A DNA stretch of 64,000 nucleotides, from positions 1,099,001 to 1,163,000 of the forward strand of contig NZ_CP139141.1 in NCBI RefSeq assembly GCF_034059295.1. The letters run 5' to 3'. The notes beneath the pieces were generated by a model. The model was not told the DNA's origin. It worked only from the letters and a program-made list of their open reading frames with translations, and searched no databases. Below, piece by piece: positions 32,024-40,798 of this stretch. Position numbers and translations under genes: made by a program. Origin of the DNA: Pseudomonas sp. HR96 (GTDB lineage: Bacteria; Pseudomonadota; Gammaproteobacteria; Pseudomonadales; Pseudomonadaceae). Within the stretch, counting starts at the first letter, position 1. Each line of letters opens with the position of its first letter.

Positions 32024-33265
32024 ATGGCTGACAGCTCCCGTTCGCCGCGCCGTTTTGCGCGCATTGATCGTCTCCCCCCCTATGTATTCAACATCACTGC
32101 CGAGCTGAAGATGGCCGCGCGCCGTCGTGGCGAGGACATCATCGACCTGAGCATGGGCAACCCCGACGGGGCCACGCCGCCGCACATCGTCGAGAAACTG
32201 GTCAGCGTGGCCCAGCGTGAAGACACCCACGGCTACTCGACTTCGCGTGGCATTCCGCGCCTGCGCCGGGCGATCTCGCGCTGGTACGCCGACCGCTATA
32301 ACGTCGAGATCGATCCGGAAAGCGAAGCCATCGTCACCATCGGCTCCAAGGAAGGCTTGGCGCACCTGATGCTGGCCACCCTGGACCAGGGCGACACCGT
32401 GCTGGTGCCCAACCCCAGTTACCCGATTCACATCTACGGCGCGGTGATCGCCGGAGCTCAGGTGCGCTCGGTGCCACTGGTGCCCGGCGTGGACTTCTTC
32501 GCCGAGCTGGAGCGGGCCATTCGCGAGTCGATCCCTAAACCGAAGATGATGATCCTCGGCTTTCCCTCCAACCCCACCGCACAGTGCGTGGAGCTGGATT
32601 TCTTCGAGCGCGTGGTAGCCCTGGCCAAGCGCTATGACGTGCTGGTAGTACACGACCTGGCCTACGCCGACATCGTCTACGACGGTTGGAAAGCCCCGTC
32701 GATCATGCAGGTGCCCGGCGCCAAGGACATCGCGGTGGAATTCTTCACCCTGTCCAAGAGCTACAACATGGCCGGCTGGCGCATCGGCTTCATGGTGGGC
32801 AACCCGGAGCTGGTCAACGCCCTGGCACGCATCAAGAGCTACCACGACTACGGCACCTTCACCCCGTTGCAGGTGGCTGCCATCGCGGCCCTGGAAGGCG
32901 ACCAGCAGTGCGTGCTGGACATCGCCGAGCAGTACCGCCAGCGCCGCAACGTGCTGGTCAAGGGGCTGCACGAGCTGGGCTGGATGGTCGAGAACCCCAA
33001 GGCGTCGATGTACGTCTGGGCCAAGATCCCCGAGGCCTATGCCCACTTGGGCTCGCTGGAGTTCGCCAAGAAGTTGCTGGCCGAGGCGAAGGTCTGCGTG
33101 TCGCCCGGCATCGGGTTCGGCGAGTACGGCGACGATCATGTGCGCTTCGCCCTGATCGAGAACCAGGACCGCATCCGCCAGGCCGTGCGCGGCATTCGCC
33201 AGATGTTGCGCGCCGATGGTTTCGACACCGGCCTGAAGCCGAAAAAAGCCGCCAAGCCGGTCTGA
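32024..33265 (+). CDS. alaC: Alanine transaminase (class I/II aminotransferase)
   Basis: A PLP-dependent enzyme that interconverts pyruvate and alanine with glutamate. The product has 413 residues. The substrate-side Asn-Pro motif is in IIDLSMGNPDGATPP, the PLP-stacking region in HDLAYADIVYDGW, the Schiff-base Lys in LSKSYNMAGWRIGF, and the carboxylate-binding Arg in HVRFALIEN. ATG 32024 has GAGGAA upstream; the frame opens 17 codons earlier. It is monocistronic after the cyo terminator, in the same order as in P. putida. The 279 bases before it contain no other visible gene. Confidence 0.9.
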   Translation: MADSSRSPRRFARIDRLPPYVFNITAELKMAARRRGEDIIDLSMGNPDGATPPHIVEKLVSVAQREDTHGYSTSRGIPRLRRAISRWYADRYNVEIDPESEAIVTIGSKEGLAHLMLATLDQGDTVLVPNPSYPIHIYGAVIAGAQVRSVPLVPGVDFFAELERAIRESIPKPKMMILGFPSNPTAQCVELDFFERVVALAKRYDVLVVHDLAYADIVYDGWKAPSIMQVPGAKDIAVEFFTLSKSYNMAGWRIGFMVGNPELVNALARIKSYHDYGTFTPLQVAAIAALEGDQQCVLDIAEQYRQRRNVLVKGLHELGWMVENPKASMYVWAKIPEAYAHLGSLEFAKKLLAEAKVCVSPGIGFGEYGDDHVRFALIENQDRIRQAVRGIRQMLRADGFDTGLKPKKAAKPV

Positions 33266-33269
33266 GCCT

Positions 33270-34457
33270 TCAGCCGCCGTGGTCCTGCGCTACGAGCAAC
33301 TGCTCGAACTGGCGCCAGGGCACGGCGGGTGAAATCAGAAAGCCCTGCACCTGATGGCATTCCACGCGTTCGAGGAATGCCATCTCTCGGTCGGTCTCGA
33401 CCCCTTCGGCCACCACGGTCATGCCCAACTTGCGCCCCAACGCCACAATGCTGCCCACGGTCGAGGCCAGGCAATGGTTTTCCAGGCACCCGGTGATCAG
33501 CGAACGGTCGATCTTCAGCTCGTTGTAGGGCGTCGACGCCAGGTTGAAATACGAGCTGTAGCCGCTGCCAAAATCGTCCTGGGCCAGACCGAAGCCCTTG
33601 AAGCGCAAGCGGCAGGCATTGGCGTAGTAGTTGCCCTCGTTGCGTACTGTGGAGTTTTCCAGCAGTTCAAAGCCGATGTCCTGGGCCTCGCCACCTTGTG
33701 CCTTGACCTGCTTGAGCAGGCGATCGGCCAGATGGCCGTCGTCCAGCAGATGGGTCGGCAGGTTGATGCTGACCTTGACCTGGTGGCCGTGCCGACGCCA
33801 GCGGCTTTGGGCTTGCACCGTCTGCTTGATCACGGTGCTGAGCAGCCCGCTTTCGAGGTTGTGCTGGATCATTGCCGGGAGGAACTGCGCCGGCAGCAGC
33901 ACACCCAGCTCGGGATGTTCCCAGCGTGCGAGCGCCTCGGCGGCGACGATGCGCCGGCGGCGCAGGCACTGCTTGGGCTGGAACCAGGCACGCATCTGCC
34001 CGCGGCGCAGGGCCATGACCAGGCTGCGCCGGTCGGGGGTGTGCACCCAGGGTTCGGCGTCGCTGGCGGCAGCATGGGCGTCGGGCACCTGTTCGATCAG
34101 GGCCCGTAATGCTTCCACGCCCAGCGGCTTGCAGAGCAGGGCGAGGACCTTGAAGCCGGCAAAGCGTGCCACCTGGCTGGCACTCAGCAGCACCCGTTCG
34201 GGCAGGGTGCTCATCAGCGCCAGCGCCGGCTTGTGGGCCAGCAGGGCGAGTTCCTGAATCAGCTGGACGCCGTCCATGTTGGGCATCATCAGGTCACTGA
34301 TGACCAGGTCGTAATGGCTTTGGCGCAGGCGATCCAGGGCGATGCAGCCGTCCGCCACCGCTTCGACGCTGACGTCGGCGATCTGATTGAACTGGCTCAA
34401 CAGGCAATAGCGCTGGAACGGGTGATCTTCAACGATCAACACCCGGCAAATCGGCAT
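33270..34457 (-). CDS. REC-EAL response regulator, c-di-GMP phosphodiesterase (RocR-like)
   Basis: Probably degrades c-di-GMP under control of a phosphorelay. The product has 395 residues: a receiver domain (about 1-125) with acidic pair VEDHPF and phosphoacceptor in VISDLMMPNMDG, and an EAL domain (about 140-390). The EAL signature EALARW, the metal ligands in QDDFGSGYSS, KIDRSLI and EGVET are present. ATG 34457 is chosen over 34463 because AAGGA directly abuts the earlier codon, which leaves 6 bases to the later one. Size and order match RocR of P. aeruginosa. No partner kinase is adjacent. It converges with alaC after 4 bases. Confidence 0.88.
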   Translation of the reverse strand: MPICRVLIVEDHPFQRYCLLSQFNQIADVSVEAVADGCIALDRLRQSHYDLVISDLMMPNMDGVQLIQELALLAHKPALALMSTLPERVLLSASQVARFAGFKVLALLCKPLGVEALRALIEQVPDAHAAASDAEPWVHTPDRRSLVMALRRGQMRAWFQPKQCLRRRRIVAAEALARWEHPELGVLLPAQFLPAMIQHNLESGLLSTVIKQTVQAQSRWRRHGHQVKVSINLPTHLLDDGHLADRLLKQVKAQGGEAQDIGFELLENSTVRNEGNYYANACRLRFKGFGLAQDDFGSGYSSYFNLASTPYNELKIDRSLITGCLENHCLASTVGSIVALGRKLGMTVVAEGVETDREMAFLERVECHQVQGFLISPAVPWRQFEQLLVAQDHGG

Positions 34458-34492
34458 AAGCATTCCTTGGCAGCAAGGCCCGGTGGTGGAGG

Positions 34493-35173
34493 TCAGGCGC
34501 AGTATTGGCGGGTCAGCAATACCAGGTCGTCGGCGTGGCGAGCTTCCCAGCCATGCTTGATGGCCCAGCCGCGGATGTGTTCGGCGTCGAGTTTGAGGCC
34601 GCGCCGGCCAAAGCCTTTGAACACCCGCAGGGCCGAGTCCTTGTCCAGTGGGTCCTTGAGGCCGGTGCGCAGGTTGACCGCGCCGGTAAGGCGCGTGAGT
34701 TCATGCTCCACCTGCAACGGCAGGCTCAGCGGCGGCACCTTCCAGCTGGCCGGGCCCCACACCGCCGGGCTCCAGATGCCCATCCAGTGCTTACCCTCGG
34801 CCTCGGTCCAAGGCAGGAAGGCCAGGGCCTGCAGCGACGGATTGGCGTCGATGCCGGCGAGGTCTTCGAGGGTCAGGAAGGCTGCGACCACCAGGCCATT
34901 CTTGCCCTGCTGGGACAGCTGGCAAGGGATCGCCAGGCGCAGGTCCAGCTGCTTGACCAGGCTGACCTGGGCGTCACGCACCAGGCAGCGGGTGACGGTG
35001 GTGCCTAGGTAGTCGGCGATCACGGTGTGGGCAAAAGCGGCCTTGACCGGCACCACCAGGGTGATCAGGCCGATGCGGTTACGCAGGCAATAGGCCGCCG
35101 ACTCCTCGAACAGCTTCTGCACCGTGGTGATATTGGGGCCGTTGTTCTCGACGATAAAGCGTTGGGTGCTCAT
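34493..35173 (-). CDS. Conserved hypothetical protein
   Basis: A 226-residue soluble protein not recognised. The N-terminus (MSTQRFIVENNGPNITTVQK) suggests a beta strand followed by a helix, and KLFEESAAYCLRNRIG continues it. The rest has mixed alpha/beta composition with no signal peptide or TM segment. Cys residues are few. It is 35 bases upstream of the REC-EAL gene on the same strand, so the two may be cotranscribed. Confidence 0.7.
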   Translation of the reverse strand: MSTQRFIVENNGPNITTVQKLFEESAAYCLRNRIGLITLVVPVKAAFAHTVIADYLGTTVTRCLVRDAQVSLVKQLDLRLAIPCQLSQQGKNGLVVAAFLTLEDLAGIDANPSLQALAFLPWTEAEGKHWMGIWSPAVWGPASWKVPPLSLPLQVEHELTRLTGAVNLRTGLKDPLDKDSALRVFKGFGRRGLKLDAEHIRGWAIKHGWEARHADDLVLLTRQYCA

Positions 35174-35291
35174 CGGTGTTCATCCTTGAGTACTGTTGAT
35201 GTGGATCCATTTATTCCCCCTACTTTAAACAGGGTTGATCCACAGAAACAGACACAGGATTGCGCCAAAAAACCTTACAGATGCCGGTCGC

Positions 35292-35750
35292 TCAACTGCA
35301 CAGCGGCTTGAGGCGCAGACGCACCAGTTGCACCCAGAACAGGTAGACGCTGGCCAGCATCAGGCCGACGCCCAGTACCGCGCAGCAGCCACCCAACGCC
35401 TGGCACTGGTGCTGCTCCTGCACCATGCGCAGCAGCTCCTGGAACAGGCCCAGGCGGCGTCGGCTGAAGAAAACTTCGCAGGAGTCGTCGTTCCATGCCT
35501 GCAGCCCGCGGCACAGCATGTCCAGCGCCACGATCAGGATGAACAAGCCGCCCGCCACGGCAAAACCGCGGTAACGGCGCCGACCGCTGGTGAAATAGCC
35601 ATAGAACCACAGGATCAGCAGGGCGATGGCCGCCAGATTGAAGGCGGTCAACAGCCATGGCGTGCCGGGCGCCATGGCCATGAACAGCAGCAGGTTGAAC
35701 GCGCCGAAAACGGTCAGCCAGAGCAACAGAAAAACCCATCTCACCCGCAA
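35292..35750 (-). CDS. Hypothetical inner-membrane protein
   Basis: A 152-residue protein with about four TM helices: WVFLLLWLTVFGAFNLLLFM (about 5-25), TAFNLAAIALLILWFYGYF (about 35-53), GGLFILIVALDMLC (about 67-80) and GVGLMLASVYLFWVQLV (about 125-141). Between the last two lies an Arg- and Cys-containing loop. No family was recognised. It is in the same direction as the TPM-domain genes upstream (69-base gap). Confidence 0.65.
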   Translation of the reverse strand: MRVRWVFLLLWLTVFGAFNLLLFMAMAPGTPWLLTAFNLAAIALLILWFYGYFTSGRRRYRGFAVAGGLFILIVALDMLCRGLQAWNDDSCEVFFSRRRLGLFQELLRMVQEQHQCQALGGCCAVLGVGLMLASVYLFWVQLVRLRLKPLCS

Positions 35751-35819
35751 CGCCCCTCCCGTGGGAATATCCAGCCGCGCAGCATGGCAGATTTTGCCAC
35801 AGGTGCCATCCGCCCTCGG

Positions 35820-36437
35820 TCAGGGCAGGATGATCAAGCGGTCGGGCAATTCGTTGCGCGCCTGGGTGAGGGGCACATGTTGCTGAAGATGCACGCCGCA
35901 GTCGGCGATGCACTTGAGGAAGCCTTGCAGGGTCCGGCCCTGGCCGACCGAGGCCGTGAAGTCGCTGACGATGGCCGCCCAGGTGTCGTTGCCAATGCGG
36001 CTGGAGATACCATGGTCAACGATGATCTCCACATAGCGCTCGGCTTCTGAAACGAAGATCAGCACGCCCGTGCCGCCTTGGGTGTGGTGCAGCTGGCGTT
36101 CGAGAAACTGTCGCCGGGCCAGGTTGGCCGCGCGCCAGTGGCGCACATGGCGCGGCACCAGGCGCGTGGTGATGGCGGGGATGCGAAACAGCAGCCCGAG
36201 CACGATGAAGGTCGCCCACTGGCTGGCCAGCAACTCATGGGCATTGAGCCAGCCCGGGTAGTAGTTGACGATACCCGGCACCAGCAGGGCGGTCAGCCCG
36301 GCCCAGAGCAACGGAATGTAGGTGTAGTCATCGGCGCGTGGCGCCAGCACCGTCACCAGCTCGGCGTCGGTATGTCGCTCGACCTCGGCGATGGCCTCGG
36401 CCACCTGGCGTTGGGCGTCTTCGCTGAGCAGGGTCAT
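35820..36437 (-). CDS. TPM-domain membrane protein
   Basis: A 205-residue protein with a TPM (DUF477) domain split around hydrophobic segments. The N-terminal part has VERHTDAELVTVLAPRADDYTYIP. A membrane region follows (about 45-85: PLLWAGLTALLVPGIV and ATFIVLGLLFRIP), and the C-terminal part has GGTGVLIFVSEAERYVEIIVD. ATG 36437 is preferred; the longer frame overlaps the neighbouring TPM gene. It is third in the lemA operon. TPM domains have been linked to phosphatase activity and membrane repair; its role here is inferred only. Confidence 0.8.
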   Translation of the reverse strand: MTLLSEDAQRQVAEAIAEVERHTDAELVTVLAPRADDYTYIPLLWAGLTALLVPGIVNYYPGWLNAHELLASQWATFIVLGLLFRIPAITTRLVPRHVRHWRAANLARRQFLERQLHHTQGGTGVLIFVSEAERYVEIIVDHGISSRIGNDTWAAIVSDFTASVGQGRTLQGFLKCIADCGVHLQQHVPLTQARNELPDRLIILP

Positions 36438-36495
36438 GGTGTGTGCCTGTGCATGATTGAGTTCAAGTCGTTGTCCTGGCTGCCAGCCTGATAGC

Positions 36496-37275
36496 TTACC
36501 AACCGCCCGAGGCTCCGCCGCCGCCGAAACTGCCACCGCCGCCGCCGAAGCCTCCCGAACCCGAGCCCAGGCCGCCGCCCGAACCCCGGCCGCCGCCCAG
36601 CACGCTGCCGAGCACCGCGCCGGTCAGCACCGAGCCGCCACCCCCACCACGTCCACCACCACCGCCGCGCAGGACCATCACCAGCACGAAGACGATCAGC
36701 AGGAGGAATGCCGGCCATGGCAGGTGTTCCTGACCCCGGCCATGTTGCGCAGCCTGCTGGCGTGGTTGGGCCAGTGGGTTGCCGCCCAGTACCTGGATCA
36801 TGGCGGCGACACCGCTGCGAACGCCACCGGCATAATCGCCCTGGCGAAACGCGGGGATGATCACGTTGTTGATGATGATCGACGATTGCGCGTCGGTCAG
36901 CTGGCCCTCAAGCCCGTAGCCGACTTCGATGCGCACCTTGCGTTCGTCCTTGGCCACCAGCAGCAGGGCACCGTTGTCCTTGCCCTTCTGGCCAATGCCC
37001 CAGGCACGGCCCAGCTGGTAGCCGTAGTCCTCGATGGCATTGCCCTGCAGGTTGGGCACTGTCACCACCACGATCTGCTGGCCGCTGGCTTGTTCCTGGG
37101 CTTCGAGGGTCTGCGTGAGTTGCGCGCGGGTGCTGGCGTCGAGCAGCCCGGCCGCGTCGACCACACGCCCGGTCAGCGCCGGAAACTGCGGTTCGGCCTG
37201 GGCCAGCAGGGCGCTGGCGAACAGGCACAAGCCGAGCAGCAGTGCCGGCCAGCGGAGCAGGGCAGCGGCTTTCAC
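36496..37275 (-). CDS. TPM-domain protein, YgcG family, with Gly-rich tail
   Basis: A 259-residue protein. The signal peptide MKAAALLRWPALLLGLCLFASALLAQA is followed by a periplasmic TPM domain (about 30-150, with LTGRVVDAAGLLDAS and YGYQLGRAWGIGQKGKDNGALLLVA). A single TM helix (about 187-203, WPAFLLLIVFVLVMVL) and a nearly pure Gly/Ser tail (about 204-259) ending GASGGW complete it. Its ATG overlaps the lemA stop by 4 bases, so it is translationally coupled to LemA, a common pairing. The tail is presumably cytoplasmic. Confidence 0.88.
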   Translation of the reverse strand: MKAAALLRWPALLLGLCLFASALLAQAEPQFPALTGRVVDAAGLLDASTRAQLTQTLEAQEQASGQQIVVVTVPNLQGNAIEDYGYQLGRAWGIGQKGKDNGALLLVAKDERKVRIEVGYGLEGQLTDAQSSIIINNVIIPAFRQGDYAGGVRSGVAAMIQVLGGNPLAQPRQQAAQHGRGQEHLPWPAFLLLIVFVLVMVLRGGGGGRGGGGGSVLTGAVLGSVLGGGRGSGGGLGSGSGGFGGGGGSFGGGGASGGW

Positions 37276-37883
37276 TGGAATTTGACAGCGGGGGCCTTGT
37301 CCGCGTCGGGGGCGGTGGCCTTGAAGTTCTCGCGTACCTGCATGTCACGGTACATGGTCATCTGCCACAGCTTGCCGGGGAAGGTGCGGATCTCGGTGTT
37401 GTAGCGCTGCACGGCAGCGATGAAATCGCGACGTGCCACCGCGATGCGGTTCTCGGTGCCCTCAAGCTGCGACTGCAGGGCCAGGAAGTTCTGATTGGAT
37501 TTGAGGTCCGGGTAACGTTCGGACACCACCATCAGGCGGCTGAGCGCTCCGCTCAGCTGTTGCTGGGCCTGGTCGAACTGCTGCAGCTTCTGCGGGTCGT
37601 CGAGGGTGCTGGCATCGACCTGGATCGACGTGGCCTTGGCCCGCGCTTCGATCACCTTGGTCAGGGTGTCCTGTTCCTGCTTGGCATAACCCTTGACGGT
37701 CTCCACCAGGTTGGGGATCAGGTCGGCGCGGCGCTGGTACTGGTTTTCGACCTGCGCCCAGGACGACTTGACCTGCTCGTCGTACTGCGGAATGTTGTTG
37801 ATGCCACAACCGGCCAGCAGTGTGGTGAGAAACCCGAGAAGCACCAGCTTGAGGCGGGGTGAATGGGTGATTAGCGCGTTCAT
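37272..37883 (-). CDS. lemA: LemA family lipoprotein
   Basis: A 203-residue LemA-family protein. Its N-terminus carries a lipoprotein signal with lipobox LLAGC (about residue 24). The helical core shows the family pattern YDEQVKSSWAQVENQYQRRADLIPNLVETVKGYA, here split as YDEQVKSSWAQVENQYQRR and RADLIPNLVETVKGYA, and ends with FPGKLWQMTMYRD. ATG 37883 is chosen because it begins the lipoprotein signal; the frame opens 55 codons earlier. It is the first of three genes with two TPM proteins. Confidence 0.92.
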   Translation of the reverse strand: MNALITHSPRLKLVLLGFLTTLLAGCGINNIPQYDEQVKSSWAQVENQYQRRADLIPNLVETVKGYAKQEQDTLTKVIEARAKATSIQVDASTLDDPQKLQQFDQAQQQLSGALSRLMVVSERYPDLKSNQNFLALQSQLEGTENRIAVARRDFIAAVQRYNTEIRTFPGKLWQMTMYRDMQVRENFKATAPDADKAPAVKFQ

Positions 37884-38234
37884 GGGGCAGCTCCTGCTCG
37901 ATTTGCAACAATTCGATGACAATGCGACGACGATACGGCGACGGGTCGGGTGCCTGGCGTCGCAGTTTGTGTGCAGGTTAGAAGGGGGCGGGGGGAGCGA
38001 GTTCCTCCAGGTTACAATTGTTGGCGCGCAAAATATTTTACGGCTCATGCCGAAGTTCCGGTTGCCGATACATTCTGTATCACAACTGCGGCGCTAGAGC
38101 GGTTGCCGGTCGCGGCGCGCTGGTTTCGACCAGTGTCGCCTTGTAAAGTACGCCGCCTGGTTGCAGTCCCCAGTCTACCAATACGCCTGTCCATCAAGCC
38201 GTGGGTCGTAGGCGGCTTTTTGCGAGGAGTTTCG
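37884..38234. other. 351-bp divergent gap between lemA and the PAP2 gene
   Basis: It contains a dyad GATACA-ttc-TGTATC (38067-38081), an ACAATTGT palindrome near 38013-38020, and a long-range pair GCCGCCT (38152-38158) / AGGCGGC (38210-38216) followed by TTTTT just before the PAP2 ribosome site. No gene was seen. Confidence 0.45.
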
Positions 38235-38867
38235 ATGCTGGGCTATACCATCGGCCAATACGGTGGAATCACCGTCATGATTCCCGGCGCGACCCTGATC
38301 GGCTGCTGGCTGTGGTTCTGCGCTTCGCGCAAGGCCGCCTACGGTTGGCTGATCACGCTGCTGGCGGCCTACACCGTGGTCGGCGCCAGCAAGATTCTCT
38401 ACAAAGGCTGGGGCGTGGGCGCCGAGAGCCTGAACATCGCCGTTATCAGCGGCCACGCGATGAACACCTGCCTGGTGGTCACCACCTTGCTCAGCCTGCT
38501 GGCGCGGCAGATCGACCACCGCCTGCGCTGGTTCGGCGCGGGCCTGGGCCTGGTATTTTCCTGGTGGTTCGCCTGCTTTTGCGTGGCCCCGCACATTCAC
38601 CCGCTGTCCGAGGCCCTGGCCGGCGTGCTGGTCGGCACCGTGGCCTCGAGCCTGTTCCTCTGGGCCACCCGCGACGAGCACATCGCGCCGTTTTCACGGC
38701 GGGCGTTGGCGTTCGGCTTCGTGGTGATGCTGGTCAGTGCCAGCTTTCCCAAATACACCGCCGAGGCCTTGCTGGGCCATGTGGCGGTGACCCTCTCGGG
38801 CGCCCCGGCGCCTTATGACAAGGCGCATTGGCGGGCGAAGATGGACGAGCAGCTGGATGCGCAGTGA
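38235..38867 (+). CDS. PAP2-family membrane phosphatase
   Basis: A 210-residue polytopic protein with six predicted TM helices. A PAP2-type motif 2 is visible in VISGHAMNTCLV (canonical PSGH with Pro replaced), and motif 3 may be represented around the HIHPLSEALAGVLVG segment, where the expected SRxxxxxHxxxD pattern is altered. Catalysis on lipid phosphates is therefore likely but not certain. ATG 38235 has GAGGAG upstream and starts the first hydrophobic region; the frame opens much earlier. It is monocistronic and converges with the hydrolase gene. Confidence 0.78.
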   Translation: MLGYTIGQYGGITVMIPGATLIGCWLWFCASRKAAYGWLITLLAAYTVVGASKILYKGWGVGAESLNIAVISGHAMNTCLVVTTLLSLLARQIDHRLRWFGAGLGLVFSWWFACFCVAPHIHPLSEALAGVLVGTVASSLFLWATRDEHIAPFSRRALAFGFVVMLVSASFPKYTAEALLGHVAVTLSGAPAPYDKAHWRAKMDEQLDAQ

Positions 38868-38887
38868 CGCTGCCGGCCGGTGGGCGG

Positions 38888-38908
38888 GGCAAAACCCGTG
38901 GTTTTGCC
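38888..38908. terminator. Hairpin between convergent genes
   Basis: GGCAAAAC-ccgtg-GTTTTGCC, an 8-bp stem 20 bases after the PAP2 stop and 11 before the convergent hydrolase stop. The T-rich arm suggests a weak bidirectional terminator. Confidence 0.55.
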
Positions 38909-38918
38909 GGATGATGGC

Positions 38919-39647
38919 CTAGCGCCGGGCCAGGACTGTCGTCACGAAGCGCTCAGGGTCTTGCACCATCATCAGATGCCCACCCGGCAACAGCGTCATG
39001 CTCGACGCCGCCTGCAGTGCCCAGTCCGGCACATGCCAACCGTCGCGCGAATCTTTACCGGCCAGCAGGTGCACCGGTATAGGTCCGGCAAGCACCGCCC
39101 GCACGCTGTGCAGGTAGCCCTCGTCGCCCGTCACTTGCAACACTGATCCGGCTGTCGCCTGCAAGGTGCTGGCCGGCTGGTTGTTGAGCAGGTGCAGGGC
39201 CGTTGCCCGATGTGCCGGGGTGTTGTCTATGCCGGCCTTGGCCAGCCAGGTGTCCGGATGTGCGCGCAGCGTTTCGAGCATCGTTTCAGCGTCCACCGGG
39301 CTCATCCGTGCCACGCCCGCCGACCAGAACGCATCGTCCAGGGTGAAGTTGCCTTCCACGCTGACCAGCGAGGCCACGCGCCCGGGGTATCGCTCGGCGA
39401 ACAGCATGGCGATGGCGCCACCCACCGAGTGACCGACCAGGTGCACGCGGTCGATGCGCTGCTCGTCGAGGTAGGCCAGCAGGTGCTCGACCTGGGCGTG
39501 GAGCGTGATAGAAGCGGGGTCGATGGCTTGCAGCGTGCCGTAGCCCAGCAGGTCGGGGGCATGGGCTGCAGCGCCATGGCGGGCGAATATCGGCAGCAGC
39601 GGGCGCAGGGTGCCGATGAGGCCGTGGATGAGCAGGTAGGGAGTCAT
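38919..39647 (-). CDS. Alpha/beta-fold hydrolase
   Basis: A 242-residue soluble hydrolase. The fold starts with YLLIHGLIGTLRP (oxyanion region). The nucleophile elbow is GHSVGG (Ser near residue 91), an Asp candidate lies in LLAGKDSRDGW, and the catalytic His is in LPGGHLMMVQDPERF near the C-terminus. ATG 39647 begins the core; a GTG six codons earlier is possible. The substrate is unknown. It lies downstream of thiM on the same strand, 90 bases away. Confidence 0.85.
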   Translation of the reverse strand: MTPYLLIHGLIGTLRPLLPIFARHGAAAHAPDLLGYGTLQAIDPASITLHAQVEHLLAYLDEQRIDRVHLVGHSVGGAIAMLFAERYPGRVASLVSVEGNFTLDDAFWSAGVARMSPVDAETMLETLRAHPDTWLAKAGIDNTPAHRATALHLLNNQPASTLQATAGSVLQVTGDEGYLHSVRAVLAGPIPVHLLAGKDSRDGWHVPDWALQAASSMTLLPGGHLMMVQDPERFVTTVLARR

Positions 39648-39737
39648 TGAGCGTCCATGCAGCACCGATCAAAGGGCTGGGTCAGTCTGGCATTCGTTGC
39701 TGTGTTGCGGCAAGCGCTGCTTCGCCGCACCGCGCTT

Positions 39738-40532
39738 TCAGGTCAACGCCTGTTCTGCAGGATCCAGTAGCGACAACTGATCGACAAAGGCCGTGGCGAA
39801 GGATGCGGTGCCTACCGCTCCGGCCGCGCGCTGGGCGGCCACGGCGAACAGTGCGTGGGCTGCGGCGGTTGCCACCAGTCGGTCGCTGGTGTTGACCAGC
39901 ATTGCCGCGATCAATGCCCCCAGGCTGCAACCGGCGCCCGTCACCTGGGTCAGGCGAACATCGCCTCCGCCGACTGCGTACACCTGGGCGCCGTCGGTGA
40001 CGTAATCCACCGGGCCGCTGACAGCGACAACCGCGCCGCTTGCCCGTGACAGGTCTTTGATGAAAGCCAGTGCCTCGGCTGAACTGGCAGTAGTCTCCAC
40101 GCCCTTGCCCCCGCCACTGCCGCCTGCCAAGGCGATCAGCTCACTGGCGTTGCCCCGGATCACCGTGGGATTGAAGTCCAGCAGCCGGCGGATCACGCCA
40201 TCATATTCCGGGGCGCCCGCGCCCACGGCCACAGGGTCCAGCACCCAGGGTGTGCCCGCCTGGTCGGCTGCCTCTGCTGCCGCCCACAATGTCTCGGGGC
40301 CGCTGCTCATGAGGGCGGCAGTGTTGATCCACATGGCGTTGGCGCCCGCGGCAAATCGCTGCGGCCAGTCCATCGCCGTGCCAATGGCCGGCCCGGCGCC
40401 CACGGCCAACAGGATATTGGCACTGAGGTTGGCGGCAATGTAGTTGGTCAGGCCATAGACGAACGGTGGGGCCATCTTCAGTGCGGCCAATGACTGTCGT
40501 ACGACGGGGGTATCCCAGGAGAGTGCTTGCAT
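39738..40532 (-). CDS. thiM: Hydroxyethylthiazole kinase
   Basis: Phosphorylates 4-methyl-5-hydroxyethylthiazole for thiamine salvage. The product has 264 residues of the ribokinase-like fold. It shows NYIAANLSANILLAVGAGPAIG-type substrate loop (residues about 30-50), the DPVAVGAG strand (about 96-103), and the catalytic VTGAGCSLGAL loop near residue 198 with the Cys typical of ThiM. The length fits the family. Upstream lies a structured 77-base inverted repeat (40619-40695), but no canonical TPP riboswitch was recognised. Confidence 0.93.
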   Translation of the reverse strand: MQALSWDTPVVRQSLAALKMAPPFVYGLTNYIAANLSANILLAVGAGPAIGTAMDWPQRFAAGANAMWINTAALMSSGPETLWAAAEAADQAGTPWVLDPVAVGAGAPEYDGVIRRLLDFNPTVIRGNASELIALAGGSGGGKGVETTASSAEALAFIKDLSRASGAVVAVSGPVDYVTDGAQVYAVGGGDVRLTQVTGAGCSLGALIAAMLVNTSDRLVATAAAHALFAVAAQRAAGAVGTASFATAFVDQLSLLDPAEQALT

Positions 40533-40618
40533 GGCGGTATTCGTCGCTCGGGGATGAAATAGGCAAGTATTAGGCGGGGAAGAAGTTTGATAAACCCAAT
40601 AGTTTTTCCCTGCGGCAT

Positions 40619-40695
40619 TGACCGCCAGTGCCCACGGCGTTCGAGCTGCCAGCCTTGCTGGGTTCCGCGCTCAGCCAGCCTGCGCAGGGCGGTCA
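40619..40695. repeat. Structured inverted repeat upstream of thiM
   Basis: Outer arms TGACCGCC (40619-40626) and GGCGGTCA (40688-40695) are perfectly complementary and enclose 61 bases with an inner CCAGC-ctt-GCTGG hairpin. On the minus strand it would be transcribed 86 bases before the thiM ATG. It lacks tRNA and TPP-riboswitch consensus features. Confidence 0.55.
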
Positions 40696-40798
40696 CACCA
40701 ACGGACGAGATGGCTGCTGCGCCCCAGCACTTTAGTTGCACAACGGCCTTGATCTCTGACAAAACTGACCTATTTTTCATCTAGCACTTTATGAGCAG

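Noticed and set aside
40619..40695. Possible tRNA because of the paired 8-base ends
   Set aside because: No anticodon arm or T-loop consensus in the proper positions on either strand.
40478..40780. 100-codon minus-strand frame upstream of thiM
   Set aside because: Overlaps the thiM start in another frame, lacks a ribosome site and has no recognisable family; the structured repeat explains part of it.
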